Positions 35,484 through 44,365 are shown, counted from the first letter of the stretch. The stretch is 64,000 nucleotides of DNA from Veillonella sp. (GCF_041333735.1 NZ_JBGKFB010000001.1:675001-739000); one strand, 5' to 3'. Translations and numbers: made by a program. Notes: generated from the letters alone by a model not told the origin.

Positions 35484-37724
35484 TTAGAACTTATGTGTAA
35501 ATCCAGCGTTTACAGACCAGCCTGGTTTATAGTCGCCAGATAAACCTGTGCTAATATCAGCATAAAGGCTGTTGTTAGCATTGATACCATAACGGCCACC
35601 GAATGCAAGGTCAGTCCATGTACCTTTAAGATCTTGTTCTGTAGATTTTACAGTGGAACCACTTGTGTATGTAGTTTTCACCAAGCCGGAGAAGGCATGG
35701 TTAACACCTACACGAGTATAGATGCTACCGGCGCCAAAGGTCTTCCCGATTTCAAGGCCAAGACCGCCAGCAGTGCTGCTTACGCCAGCTTGGTCTACAT
35801 GCATGGTGCCTGCATTAAAGCTATCTCCACCAAAGCGGGTATAGCTCAATTGCGCTTGTGGCTCGATGTATAAGCCATTTTGTAATTTCACAGTTTTACC
35901 ATAGCGAGCGCCGATAGTGTATGCATTAGCCTTCGTTTCGCCAGATAGGCTTTCACCAATTTCATTGCGAGCTGTGAAAGTATTCGTTACGCGACCAACT
36001 TGGGATTCAAGTTGAATGTATTGATCTCGGCCGAGGTCTTTCAAACCATAGGCACCAACAGAAAAGGCCTTTTCTTTGCCAGAGCCATTGAATACATAAT
36101 CATCATGGCCACGAAGATAGGATACTTGACCGCCTACGGTCCAGCCGCTACCAGTTTTAGCGTCGTAACCACCTTGAATGCGTGTATAGGTTGTGTCGGT
36201 ATCAATACCTTGTGCATCATAGCTGTATTGACCGCCACCGATATGGGCCCAAATACCTGTTGTTGCTCCTTGTTGCAATGCACGAGGACGATACGAATTA
36301 GTTAATGTGCGCCAGCCGTTGATATTGCTCATAATCGCGGAACGAGCGCCACGCATATGAGGAGTATCATATGCCGTTGTTTGAGCAGGTGATGGGGTTG
36401 GCGCCGGTTGTGGCGCAGGTGTTGGTGCTGGTTGTGGCGCTGGGGTTGGTGTTGGTGCCGGCTGTGGCGCTGGTGTCGGAGCCGGTGTTGGTGCTGGCTG
36501 CGGTGTTGGTGCCGGCTGTGGTGTCGGAGTCGGTGTTGGTGCTGGCTGCGGTGTCGGAGCCGGTTGTGGTGCTGGGGTTACTGTTGTATTGCCGTACACG
36601 TATTTACCTTGACCATTTTGGTCGGCTTGCCATGTAATAGCGCCTTCTTTAGCATATCCAGATGTTAATACCTTAAAACGTCCAGATTCAGCACCTTCAG
36701 AAGCAATGGCTACTGTGCCTTCAAGGTTTCTTTCACCAGTCACATAATCATGGTAATACACCTTGTGTGCAAGATTGTCTAAAACCTTGTTTACATTATC
36801 CTCAGTAGACAAGTCCAATCCCTTGCGGCTGGTGTATAGATGAGCGCCAGAATTAGGGGCCGCACTTGTAATATGAATGTCACCACCCCAGAAAGAATCA
36901 GCCGTTAAACCATTATATGTTGTAGTTGGCGGCGTATATTCTGGATCCTCGGTATCTGCATATTCATCATTAGGATCATAAATAAAATTCACATGTCCTT
37001 CGAGCTTATCAATATAGAGTTTATTATGCTCATTTTGCTCTACCATGTTTTGAAAATTACGATTCGTAGAGCCAACGAGTCGATGTACACGACTAGGCAT
37101 AGTACTGCTATCAAAGCTAGTACCATCAAGGCCACCTTGATATAATAGCTCCCAATCCCCTCTTTCACCAAGGAACACATTGATATGATTATATTTTCTG
37201 TCATTTTCATCAGCTAAATTGAAAGCTAGCCCAGACCAATTGGATTCCTCACCATCTATACCGATATTAATGGTTGAGCTATGAATTGGATCATGTTTAA
37301 CTATAACATCGCCTTCAACGAATATTTTATCACCCGTAAATTCACCGTGATGATCATGGACGCCTATATTAATTGTGCCGCCTTGAGCAAGGGCAACAGG
37401 TGTACTCACTCTACCAGAATTATATACACCTTTTTTCAATTTAATGTCTCCACCATTTTTACTGGTAGCAAATGCACTATGACCATAGCCAATATTAGAA
37501 TACCCGTCTTCAATAATAACCATACCACCATTCGCTACTATAGAAGATATATTTTTATCGTATTCTGGGAATACACGTATCATATCATCACTGTTAGCTA
37601 CGAAGTCTGTATTATCAGTATACGGAGCAGTATAGGCCGCATCTACCATCATATTAGGCATTACAGATCCAGCAATCGCCAGTGCCACAGCTAACGATAG
37701 CTTTGTTTTACTTACATGTCTCAT
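35484..37724 (-). CDS. Classical (type Va) autotransporter with QPAPTP linker, 746 aa
   Basis: The signal peptide (MRHVSKTKLSLAVALAIAGS..) ends near MMVDA. The passenger to residue ~375 shares long blocks with the gene at 30771 (NIGIDGEESNWSGLAFNLAD, GLDSGTS-like turns, VNK.LDNLAHKVYYHDYV). A linker of PAPTPQP/PAPTPAP repeats spans about residues 378-446, and a barrel closes with GFTHKF. RBS AGAGGA. The linker differs from both paralogs although the barrels are close, so linker repeats change faster than the rest. Palindrome arrays lie on both sides of the gene (35239-35362 and 37817-38047). Confidence 0.9.
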   Translation of the reverse strand: MRHVSKTKLSLAVALAIAGSVMPNMMVDAAYTAPYTDNTDFVANSDDMIRVFPEYDKNISSIVANGGMVIIEDGYSNIGYGHSAFATSKNGGDIKLKKGVYNSGRVSTPVALAQGGTINIGVHDHHGEFTGDKIFVEGDVIVKHDPIHSSTINIGIDGEESNWSGLAFNLADENDRKYNHINVFLGERGDWELLYQGGLDGTSFDSSTMPSRVHRLVGSTNRNFQNMVEQNEHNKLYIDKLEGHVNFIYDPNDEYADTEDPEYTPPTTTYNGLTADSFWGGDIHITSAAPNSGAHLYTSRKGLDLSTEDNVNKVLDNLAHKVYYHDYVTGERNLEGTVAIASEGAESGRFKVLTSGYAKEGAITWQADQNGQGKYVYGNTTVTPAPQPAPTPQPAPTPTPTPQPAPTPQPAPTPAPTPAPQPAPTPTPAPQPAPTPAPQPAPTPSPAQTTAYDTPHMRGARSAIMSNINGWRTLTNSYRPRALQQGATTGIWAHIGGGQYSYDAQGIDTDTTYTRIQGGYDAKTGSGWTVGGQVSYLRGHDDYVFNGSGKEKAFSVGAYGLKDLGRDQYIQLESQVGRVTNTFTARNEIGESLSGETKANAYTIGARYGKTVKLQNGLYIEPQAQLSYTRFGGDSFNAGTMHVDQAGVSSTAGGLGLEIGKTFGAGSIYTRVGVNHAFSGLVKTTYTSGSTVKSTEQDLKGTWTDLAFGGRYGINANNSLYADISTGLSGDYKPGWSVNAGFTHKF
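36385..36590 (-). repeat. Low-complexity linker repeat (QPAPTP/APAPTP units)
   Basis: About 200 bp of short degenerate repeats (GGTGCTGGCTGTGGCG-like on the plus strand) encode alternating Pro with Ala, Thr and Gln. It is more GC-rich than its flanks. The repeat unit is a multiple of three in most copies. Confidence 0.75.
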
Positions 37725-37816
37725 AATAGTCCTCTCACTCTCACAATGTAAATAAACTATAAATTATCTTAAATTATAATTTACAATTTGTTGTTTGTAA
37801 ATATGAGAGAAATAAA

Positions 37817-38047
37817 ATTAGTACAGGACTGTAGTATTGTCTGGGATCTTTAACACCTCTCTTAAAAATTAGAACAGGCCTGTTCTATTTCTAAAGACAC
37901 TATATTAGGTTCATCTTACTAGTTACTACAGGCCTGCAGTATTGCCTGGGACCTTTATACCTCTCCTAAAAATTAGAACAGGCCTGTTCTAATTCTGGAG
38001 ACACTATATCATACTCATCTTAAAAATTACTACATGCCTGTTCTAAT
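37817..38047. promoter_or_regulatory. Palindrome array B: five sites at 50-54 bp spacing
   Basis: Sites start at 37817, 37868, 37922, 37972 and 38026. Two types alternate. Type I (sites 1 and 3) has TACAGG.CTGTA/CAGTA cores followed by TTG.CTGGGA.CTTTA. Type II (sites 2 and 4) has AGAACAGGCCTGTTCT, a perfect palindrome, followed by TTCT..AGACACTATAT. Sites 1-2 and 3-4 thus form a 104-105 bp tandem duplication. Site 5 is a hybrid. The array is bounded by the terminator at 38052-38091 and the autotransporter start at 37724, 93 nt from site 1, so it is in a promoter-proximal position. Same-face phasing suggests an operator array. A recombination role is the alternative. Confidence 0.6.
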
Positions 38048-38051
38048 TTAA

Positions 38052-38091
38052 AATCCCCTTGATAGGTACCGAAATACTCATCAAGGGGATT
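38052..38091 (-). terminator. Terminator of the tandem porin genes
   Basis: AATCCCCTTGAT / ATCAAGGGGATT is a 12-bp stem with a 16-nt loop, followed by TTTAAATT on the minus strand and GTTTTAG on the plus. Confidence 0.75.
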
Positions 38092-38122
38092 GTTTTAGTT
38101 ATGAACGATACCAATCATCAGA

Positions 38123-39451
38123 TTAGAATTGGTAGTTTAGCTCTACGCGGTAGTAGTTTGGTAAGTATTCATTAAGGGAACCATCGATACGATATGTTCT
38201 ATTCTTGAATCCATAGTATGCATTGAAGCTCACGTTGTCTTGCAACGCGTAGTCAACAGTGGCCATCCAGCCTCTAAAGCCACGGTATGTAGTGGTAACA
38301 GATGGTGGTGTTGCATTATAATCCCAATGGTAATTATTGGCATCAAATGGGAAGTTCCATTTTGATCCATAAGGCGCTAAGTTTTGATCAAAGCTAAAGT
38401 ATTGCGCTTTTACATCCCAGGTACCTTTTTTCGCAGCGTTGTAATTACCATAACCGATACCAGCAGTCCAAGCATGGCTATGTGCGGTGCCAACCGCTTT
38501 CGCCCATTCGCCACCAATCCAAAGTTTATTAAAATTCATATCCGTGCTTACACCATACAAATTACCGTATGTATTATAATAACCGGTTTTATCTCTTCTA
38601 TGACGAGAGTAGAACGCACCCACATCGATATGCTTATTTAATGTGCCTTTGAGGCCTGCATAATTATATTGATCACGGTCTGGCAAGAAACGGGTTTCAT
38701 TATGCTCTGCCGTCGCATAGCCATGGGCTAATTGAAGTTGAACTCTATCATTCCCCGTGTTGAATTGAATACCATCGAAGGTATCATCATACAATAAACC
38801 ATTACCGATGACTTGATTAAAACGGCCCACCTTCACAGACGTATATTTACCAAATTGATGATTTACATAGCCACGATCGAGGGTAGGAGTGGATTCGAAT
38901 TCACCGCCGTCGCCAAATTCCATTTGATAGATTCTAAAACGAGCCACTACATCGGTACGGTCATTTACCTTTGCATTAAATTGCACACGACCACGAACAT
39001 CAAATTTAGATGGTTTATAATATTGACCGGCTTGCCCTATTAATACGCCATTTTTCCTAGAGGAATGACGCAATAAAAACTGCACATCACCGGATACTTT
39101 CACATTACCTGTGCGGTCCTCTAAACGAGCCACGCGAACGCCTAAATTGTTCAATTCATTGGAAAATTCATCGGCTAAGCGATTAATCATCGCTTGCTGT
39201 TCCGCATTGGCGCGGTCCTGATTCGCCATGGCCTTCGCAATCATTTGGGCCATTTCAAAACGGGTAATATCTTTTTGGCCTTTGAAAGTCCCATCTGGAT
39301 AGCCATTAATGATGCCCGCATCCGCCAATTGAGACACGGATTGATACGCCCAAGAATCTGGCGTTACATCAGAAAACGGATTCGCTGCGAATACCGTCGT
39401 CGTACCTAACACAGCCATTGCTGCCAACATCGTTGCCAAGTGTTTTTTCAT
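38123..39451 (-). CDS. OmpM-type SLH outer-membrane porin 2, 442 aa
   Basis: Signal peptide (MKKHLATMLAAMAVLGTTTV..FA), SLH domain (NPFSDVTPDSWAYQSVSQLA to ITRFEMAQMIAKAMA), coiled coil (RANAEQQAMINRLADEF..) and a porin barrel ending YYRVELNYQF. RBS GGAGAGGG. It lies 48 nt behind the porin at 39500-40819 and is probably co-transcribed with it. The barrel shares the motif order of porin 1 (GRFNQVIGNGLLYDD..FDG.QFN, WIGGEWAKA, GTWDVKAQYF) but has different loops, which face the outside. Confidence 0.92.
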   Translation of the reverse strand: MKKHLATMLAAMAVLGTTTVFAANPFSDVTPDSWAYQSVSQLADAGIINGYPDGTFKGQKDITRFEMAQMIAKAMANQDRANAEQQAMINRLADEFSNELNNLGVRVARLEDRTGNVKVSGDVQFLLRHSSRKNGVLIGQAGQYYKPSKFDVRGRVQFNAKVNDRTDVVARFRIYQMEFGDGGEFESTPTLDRGYVNHQFGKYTSVKVGRFNQVIGNGLLYDDTFDGIQFNTGNDRVQLQLAHGYATAEHNETRFLPDRDQYNYAGLKGTLNKHIDVGAFYSRHRRDKTGYYNTYGNLYGVSTDMNFNKLWIGGEWAKAVGTAHSHAWTAGIGYGNYNAAKKGTWDVKAQYFSFDQNLAPYGSKWNFPFDANNYHWDYNATPPSVTTTYRGFRGWMATVDYALQDNVSFNAYYGFKNRTYRIDGSLNEYLPNYYRVELNYQF

Positions 39452-39499
39452 AATCTAACCCTCTCCACAAACACAACAAATATATATCAAAACATCACA

Positions 39500-40819
39500 T
39501 TAGAATTGGTAGTTAAGCTCCACGCGGTAATAATTAGCCAAGGAACGATTATAGTTAGCAAATTCAGGTTTTGTTTTACCTTTGAATCCAGCATATACGC
39601 TAAGACCTAGATTGTCTTGCAATGCATAGTCCACAGTACCAAGCCAGCCTTTATACCCGTGGAACCATAAATGTCCACTACTTTCAGTTTGTGTAGAATC
39701 ATAAGCAAGGTTCCATTTAGAAGACACAGCGCCCATCTTCTCATCAATATTGAAGTATTGGGCTTTCACATCCCAACTGCCCTTTTTAGCAATATCATAA
39801 TGACCATAGCCTGCACCGGCAGTCCAGCCTGTACCATATTCCGTATGGGCCGCTTTCAACCATTCGCCACCAATCCAAACCTTATCAAAATTAATATCAG
39901 TATGGAAACCATAAAACGTTCTAAATATAAAGCCCATATTATATGGTGAGTTCATGCGAGCATAGAAACCGCCCATGCTGATATGTTTGTTTGGCTGACC
40001 TTTAAGGCTAGCATAACTAACGGTATCATTCATATCTGCGGAGGTACCATTAAACATCCCTTTTAAGAAATAGCCATGGGCCCCTTGGAATTGGATTTTA
40101 TCGTTGCCGATATTAATTTGAGCACCGTCAAACACATCGTCATAGAAGTAACCATTGCCGATAACTTGGTTAAAGCGCCCTACCTTTGCAGATACATATT
40201 TGCCGAATCGATGATCCACATAAGCACGGTCGATGTAAGCTGCCCCAGTCATTTCACCTGTATTATCATCGTAAGTATTACCAAATTCAATAGAATCGGT
40301 CGTCATACGCACTACCGCATCCGTCTTGTCATTAATCTTCGCATTGAATTGGACACGTGCACGCATATCAAATTGGGACTTTTGGCTATACTCCCCTTGA
40401 GTTCTTATAAAGTCAGGCCCCATCGCTTTAGTACCAAGATACCGCAAACGCACATCACCATTTACTTTCACATTACCCACGCGGTCCTCTAAGCGATTGA
40501 CGCGAACGCCCAAATTATTCAACTCATTGGAAAATTCATCAGTTAAACGATTAATCATCGCTTGTTGCTCTGCATTCGCGCGATCTTGATTCGCCATGGC
40601 CTTCGCAATCATTTGCGCCATTTCAAAACGAGTAATGTCCTTTTGGCCTTTGAAAGTCCCATCTGGATAGCCATTGATAATGCCCGCACTCGCCAATTGA
40701 GACACGGATTGATACGCCCAAGAATCTGGCGTTACATCAGAAAATGGATTCGCTGCGAATGCAGTCGTTACACCTAACACAGCCGTCGCTGCCAACACAG
40801 CAGCCAATTGATGTTTCAT
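39500..40819 (-). CDS. OmpM-type SLH outer-membrane porin 3, 439 aa
   Basis: Signal peptide (MKHQLAAVLAATAVLGVTTA..FA), SLH domain, RANAEQQAMINRLTDEF coiled coil and a porin barrel ending YYRVELNYQF. RBS GAGAGGT. It is the first gene of a two-gene porin unit with 38123-39451. The 5' quarter of the DNA is almost identical to porin 2 (about 39190-39410 against 40560-40780), showing recent duplication or gene conversion of the tether part. The region 40820-41014 upstream is AT-rich and holds no recognised gene. Confidence 0.92.
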   Translation of the reverse strand: MKHQLAAVLAATAVLGVTTAFAANPFSDVTPDSWAYQSVSQLASAGIINGYPDGTFKGQKDITRFEMAQMIAKAMANQDRANAEQQAMINRLTDEFSNELNNLGVRVNRLEDRVGNVKVNGDVRLRYLGTKAMGPDFIRTQGEYSQKSQFDMRARVQFNAKINDKTDAVVRMTTDSIEFGNTYDDNTGEMTGAAYIDRAYVDHRFGKYVSAKVGRFNQVIGNGYFYDDVFDGAQINIGNDKIQFQGAHGYFLKGMFNGTSADMNDTVSYASLKGQPNKHISMGGFYARMNSPYNMGFIFRTFYGFHTDINFDKVWIGGEWLKAAHTEYGTGWTAGAGYGHYDIAKKGSWDVKAQYFNIDEKMGAVSSKWNLAYDSTQTESSGHLWFHGYKGWLGTVDYALQDNLGLSVYAGFKGKTKPEFANYNRSLANYYRVELNYQF

Positions 40820-41014
40820 AATATACCTCTCTTATACAGAAACTATATGTTACACGCTATAGTCGCATGAATCAGTATATAAGTACCCTCGTTTCCTCTA
40901 TATAAAAAACATACAACTATACAATTCCTGTCTAGTATAACAATGAGAGATAAATAATCGATAAGCAGAACATAAAATATTCATATTATTTTCATTTTTA
41001 AGCAATTATGGAAT

Positions 41015-41065
41015 AATAAAGCTGTACCAAAATATGATTAAATCACATTTTGGTACAGCTTTATT
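41015..41065 (-). terminator. Terminator behind the ATPase gene
   Basis: AATAAAGCTGTACCAAAAT / ATTTTGGTACAGCTTTATT is a perfect 19-bp stem with a 13-nt loop. The T-run on the minus strand is weak (TTTATTATT). Confidence 0.7.
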
Positions 41066-41080
41066 ACTATAAATTTTTAA

Positions 41081-41164
41081 CTACTTTAAAGCATCTTCTT
41101 CATTCCAGCCTTCACAGAAGAAAATAATATAATGATCTATACGTATATCTGTTAATGTAGACAT
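41081..41164 (-). pseudogene. Possible truncated TOPRIM-like companion gene (27 codons)
   Basis: Seven nt after the ATPase stop codon, an ATG with GGTG upstream opens a 27-residue frame containing HYIIFFCEGWNEEDALK, then TAG. A hydrophobic strand followed by CEG..(D/E) is how TOPRIM/RloB/DUF4435-type nuclease partners of AAA ATPases begin (known for RloAB and PARIS-like pairs). The rest of such a protein is missing and the terminator follows at once. It could instead be a real micro-protein. Assignment is by motif only. Confidence 0.35.
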
Positions 41165-41171
41165 ACAACAC

Positions 41172-42368
41172 CTATTTAACAGTATCCGCTAACGCCTGTT
41201 CTGCTGCTTTCATAGATGCATATTTAGGCACTGTTCCTTTAATTGAATTACCTAAAATAACGTTTGATTTGAGTAATTCATTACGTTCAATTTCATCACT
41301 GTATTTGACAGCCTCTAATGTTCCATCATTACGTTTACGAGTAATATAAATATTATCTTTTCTTACAAAAGTATCTAACAGTTCTGGGTAATGAGTTGTA
41401 AAAATCAAGCAGGCCCCATGAGGGTTATAATCGCGATTTTCAAATAAAGATAGAATCCATTCTACAAGACGTTTATTAATATGATTTTCTATCTCGTCGA
41501 ATAGAATATACCCGCCTGCTTTTAATACGGATTGGAGAGCTGGAAAAAAGTGCAATGCTTTTACAGTACCAGAAGATAAGATAGACTCCAACTCATCATA
41601 GGATAAATCGTACTCAGAATCACCATCTTTTTTGAATTTCAATTTATATTTATCTTTGCCCTCTGACTGTTCAATACAACTAATTGCACTATCAAAACAC
41701 TGTATAATCGACACATCAGGAATCGTAGGTCGTATATTCCGAACGGTATTATATTTTTCAAACGAACAAAGTACCTTTGTTGCCTTATCCTTAAACATGC
41801 TCGCAATACTCATGTCATCAAGTAAAAACTTAGCATCTTCAAAATCGGTACGTTGATTAACAACCTTAGAGCGTACAAAATTAAATAGATTCTTTTTAGT
41901 TAGTTTTGAGAACGATCGTACTTTCAATATCTCATTCTTATAAACAAAATCATATTCATCGTCCAATATATATCGTTTTATGATTGAAGATGTTAATTCT
42001 AATATTTGTTTACCAATTTCAAACCACATAACAAAAACTATTGGTTTCTCTTTTGTACCATCAGTACTTCCTATAATTTTCTGAATAATTAGTTTAATAT
42101 GAGGATCATTCAACCTAGCATCATTAGCAACAATCTGTAACAATATCTGAATAACCTCTAAAATCGTTGTCTTACCTGTCGCATTAAGACCTGTGAAAGC
42201 TATTAAATTTTGGGAATAAATAGACGCTCCACTATCAATCCTATAAGCTCTTTCTATGTTGTCATTATCAGTAAGTAATTGGCTTACTTTATCTGTTGCC
42301 ACTAAATCAATATGTAAATTTTTACCAAACAAATTCGTATTGTGTATTTCAAATCCTAATAACCGCAC
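41172..42368 (-). CDS. AAA/ABC-type ATPase of the AAA_15/RloA-like group, 398 aa
   Basis: The GTG at 42368 has a strong RBS (AAAGGAGGT, 7 nt spacing). The order is that of OLD/RloA-like ATPases: MRLLGFEIHNTNLF start, Walker A GLNATGKTT (residues ~60-68), signature-like SSGTVKALHF (~270), Walker B GGYILFDEIE (~290) and H-loop FTTHYPELLD (~325). Such ATPases are often sensors in phage-defence pairs, joined by a nuclease or TOPRIM protein. Here only a 27-codon fragment follows (41081-41164). Upstream is a second, broken ATPase of the same family. Base composition is AT-rich like the neighbours. A defence role is inferred, and the pair is probably incomplete. Confidence 0.85.
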   Translation of the reverse strand: MRLLGFEIHNTNLFGKNLHIDLVATDKVSQLLTDNDNIERAYRIDSGASIYSQNLIAFTGLNATGKTTILEVIQILLQIVANDARLNDPHIKLIIQKIIGSTDGTKEKPIVFVMWFEIGKQILELTSSIIKRYILDDEYDFVYKNEILKVRSFSKLTKKNLFNFVRSKVVNQRTDFEDAKFLLDDMSIASMFKDKATKVLCSFEKYNTVRNIRPTIPDVSIIQCFDSAISCIEQSEGKDKYKLKFKKDGDSEYDLSYDELESILSSGTVKALHFFPALQSVLKAGGYILFDEIENHINKRLVEWILSLFENRDYNPHGACLIFTTHYPELLDTFVRKDNIYITRKRNDGTLEAVKYSDEIERNELLKSNVILGNSIKGTVPKYASMKAAEQALADTVK

Positions 42369-42429
42369 TATAACACCTCCTTTTTTTATTATTATAACAT
42401 ATTTGATAGATTTAAAACATTTATTTTGT

Positions 42430-43350
42430 TTAAAATAGAATATTAACTAATTTAGGATGCAAAAAACAATCAAAATCATCAATTAGAAATAGCTTAGAAT
42501 TATGATAATTGTTCAAAATCATCATTGCTAAAAACAAAAATATCTGCGTACCTATACTTTCTGCTTCATAATCAATAACAAAGCTTCCCTCATCCTTACC
42601 TTCATATTCAAATTGAAGTAATAACATGGGGGCTACATTTAGATTATTTCCTTGTACAGGCATAACAAAATCTTGTATTTTAATATCTTTTATATGAAAA
42701 TCTGCAGCCTTCATAAAATACAATACTTTTTCTTTTAAATCAGGATTAGTATATAATGGCAAAAATAGATGTTGGTTACATAAATCAGTATTCCTTAAAC
42801 TAAGTACAAGAATATCTTGTGCAAACCATTCATATGCCTCTTTAACTTCTGAAACATTATTACTTTTAGCAAAGTATAGTAAAGGCTGATTAGCTCTTAA
42901 TACACCATTTAAGCTCTTTATTGATGACGGCATAATGATATTATCTATAGTTCTATTAAAAATGATATCATCATTTACAACTAAGCACTCTTCATTAATA
43001 TTATTAGCATCATAGTTTAATTCATAAGAATATAGATTTCCATTTTTAATAAATCAAATTTTGAAATAGATATTACCTGCTCCATTAGCAAAAGTATCAA
43101 TAGGTAAAGTCTCTAACTCAGAAGATGTACCATAAACAATAATATCTCTAAGTAGTTGAAAAGCTCTAATCACATTAGATTTTCCAGATGCATTGCCACC
43201 CAATATAAATGATGACTTAACAACCTCTGTATTTCCTAATCAGACTGTATTCACCTCTACACACTCCGTAATACCTTCACCTACCTCCATAGAAAAGGTG
43301 ACTTCGTCTTTGAATGATCGAATATTTTTGAAAGTAAAATCTATTAGCAC
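42430..43350 (-). pseudogene. Broken AAA_15-type ATPase gene (two in-frame TGA, C-terminus lost)
   Basis: A GTG at 43350 with GGTGGTGA upstream starts MLIDFTFKNIRSFKDEVTFS, the usual opening of this ATPase family. Walker A GGNASGKSN follows at about codons 53-61 and Walker B LFLIDDFDCFLHPK at about codons 290-302. The frame is unbroken except for TGA at codon 37 (43240-43242) and codon 99 (43054-43056). It ends at codon 307 just after Walker B, so about 100 residues carrying the H-loop are absent. Only the part after about 42933 is open, and it lacks Walker A. TGA is used as a normal stop elsewhere here (for example at 62007-62009), so recoding is unlikely. The gene is dead or encodes fragments. 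Confidence 0.8.
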
Positions 43351-43502
43351 TATATCACCACCTTGCATTTAAGAAATATATTGAACCCTAGTTGCATTTA
43401 CGTAATTATAATATAGTTGATATTTTATAATTATAAATTCAAACACTCAACAAATCATATTATCATATTTCTTGTATTATCATTTAGCACATTTCTAAGA
43501 TG

Positions 43503-43690
43503 TTATTTACAACAATCTAATATATACTGAACAGTCTCATTCTTTCTATAATCTATATTATACAAATTAAATCGCACTAATTTATCAAATTCTGATGAAT
43601 ATAATGTCTTTTGATATTTACATAATCTGCTAGATAAATCATTTTTAATTAATAAAATACTAATAAAGCCCTCTACATTTACTTATTATG
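43503..43690 (-). pseudogene. Possible 3' remnant of an unidentified gene
   Basis: On the minus strand one frame is open from about 43690 to TAA at 43503-43505. It reads EGFISILLIKNDLSSRLCK and then YQKTLYSSEFDKLVRFNLYN, ending ETVQYILDCCK. The composition looks protein-like, but there is no start codon with an RBS, and the terminator of the next gene overlaps its beginning. I cannot name a family. Chance is possible in AT-rich DNA. Confidence 0.3.
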
Positions 43691-43706
43691 TAAATATAGA
43701 GGGCTT
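43666..43706 (-). terminator. Terminator of the glycan operon
   Basis: AAGCCCTCTA.ATTTAC / GTAAAT.TAGAGGGCTT is a 16-bp stem with one mismatch, 7 nt past the acetyltransferase stop, with TTTATTAG after it on the minus strand. Confidence 0.8.
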
Positions 43707-43712
43707 CACCTT

Positions 43713-44354
43713 TTATTTATACCTTGCTATAAACTCTTCAATTTTAGACCAATACTTCATACTTTCAAAGATTTTATCATCATCCCATTTCCACCATTTC
43801 ATGGATAATAAAGATTCGACTATACTATCAGAAAATCGTTGTTTTATAACTCGATTACTACCTACAACAACTGTGTATGGCTCTACATCCTTTGTAATAA
43901 CACTACCTGCTCCTATAACGGATCCATCACCGATAGTTACACCACTTCTAATAATACTATGAGCTCCAATCCATACATCATTACCAATTCTAATACTTCT
44001 ATCCGCATTAGGCATATCTTTCTTATAATCAAGAAAATTTCCATATGTACTTACATAATTAATATTATGACCATTTTGAACAAGATGTTGATCAATACCT
44101 ATCGAACAAAAACTGCCTATTGAATGCATTTCTCTTTCATGATAAGAACGATAGCCATATGTGAATTTTCCAATTGGTATACCAATATATTTATCAAACC
44201 AATATCTAGCTAAATTATCTTTCCAGCCATATTTCTTTTTTGAATATTTATATAACCATTCAGGAGGATTACTTGTCCCTCTAATTTTTCGTATACCTTC
44301 CAAATAGAGTTTTTCCCATTCCGTAATCCCATATTTTTCTACTAACTCATCCAT
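43713..44354 (-). CDS. CatB-like hexapeptide acetyltransferase, 213 aa
   Basis: Residues about 65-180 form a left-handed beta-helix of hexapeptide repeats (IGSFCSIGIDQHLVQNGHN, IRIGNDVWIGAHSIIRSGVT, IGDGSVIGAGSVITKD). It also has the PYTVVVGSNRVIKQRF loop of the xenobiotic/CatB acyltransferase group. The catalytic His is probably that in QNGHN. An about 55-residue N-terminal extension is not typical of CatB. As the last gene of the glycan operon, 11 nt behind a sugar aminotransferase, it most likely N- or O-acetylates a nucleotide-linked amino sugar rather than a drug. Confidence 0.85.
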   Translation of the reverse strand: MDELVEKYGITEWEKLYLEGIRKIRGTSNPPEWLYKYSKKKYGWKDNLARYWFDKYIGIPIGKFTYGYRSYHEREMHSIGSFCSIGIDQHLVQNGHNINYVSTYGNFLDYKKDMPNADRSIRIGNDVWIGAHSIIRSGVTIGDGSVIGAGSVITKDVEPYTVVVGSNRVIKQRFSDSIVESLLSMKWWKWDDDKIFESMKYWSKIEEFIARYK

Positions 44355-44365
44355 GATTTCCTTAT

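Noticed and set aside
35239..38047. Palindrome arrays as a CRISPR array
   Set aside because: The 22-bp elements are palindromic and vary between copies. The intervening ~30 nt are themselves repeated rather than unique, and no cas gene is present.
41081..42368. A complete PARIS or RloAB defence pair
   Set aside because: Only the ATPase is intact. The 27-codon frame after it could be at most the first strand of a TOPRIM protein.
43054..43242. TGA recoded as Trp or selenocysteine in the broken ATPase
   Set aside because: TGA serves as a normal stop in this window (adaptor gene, 62007-62009), and the sites show no selenocysteine context. The gene also lacks its C-terminus, so decay is simpler.
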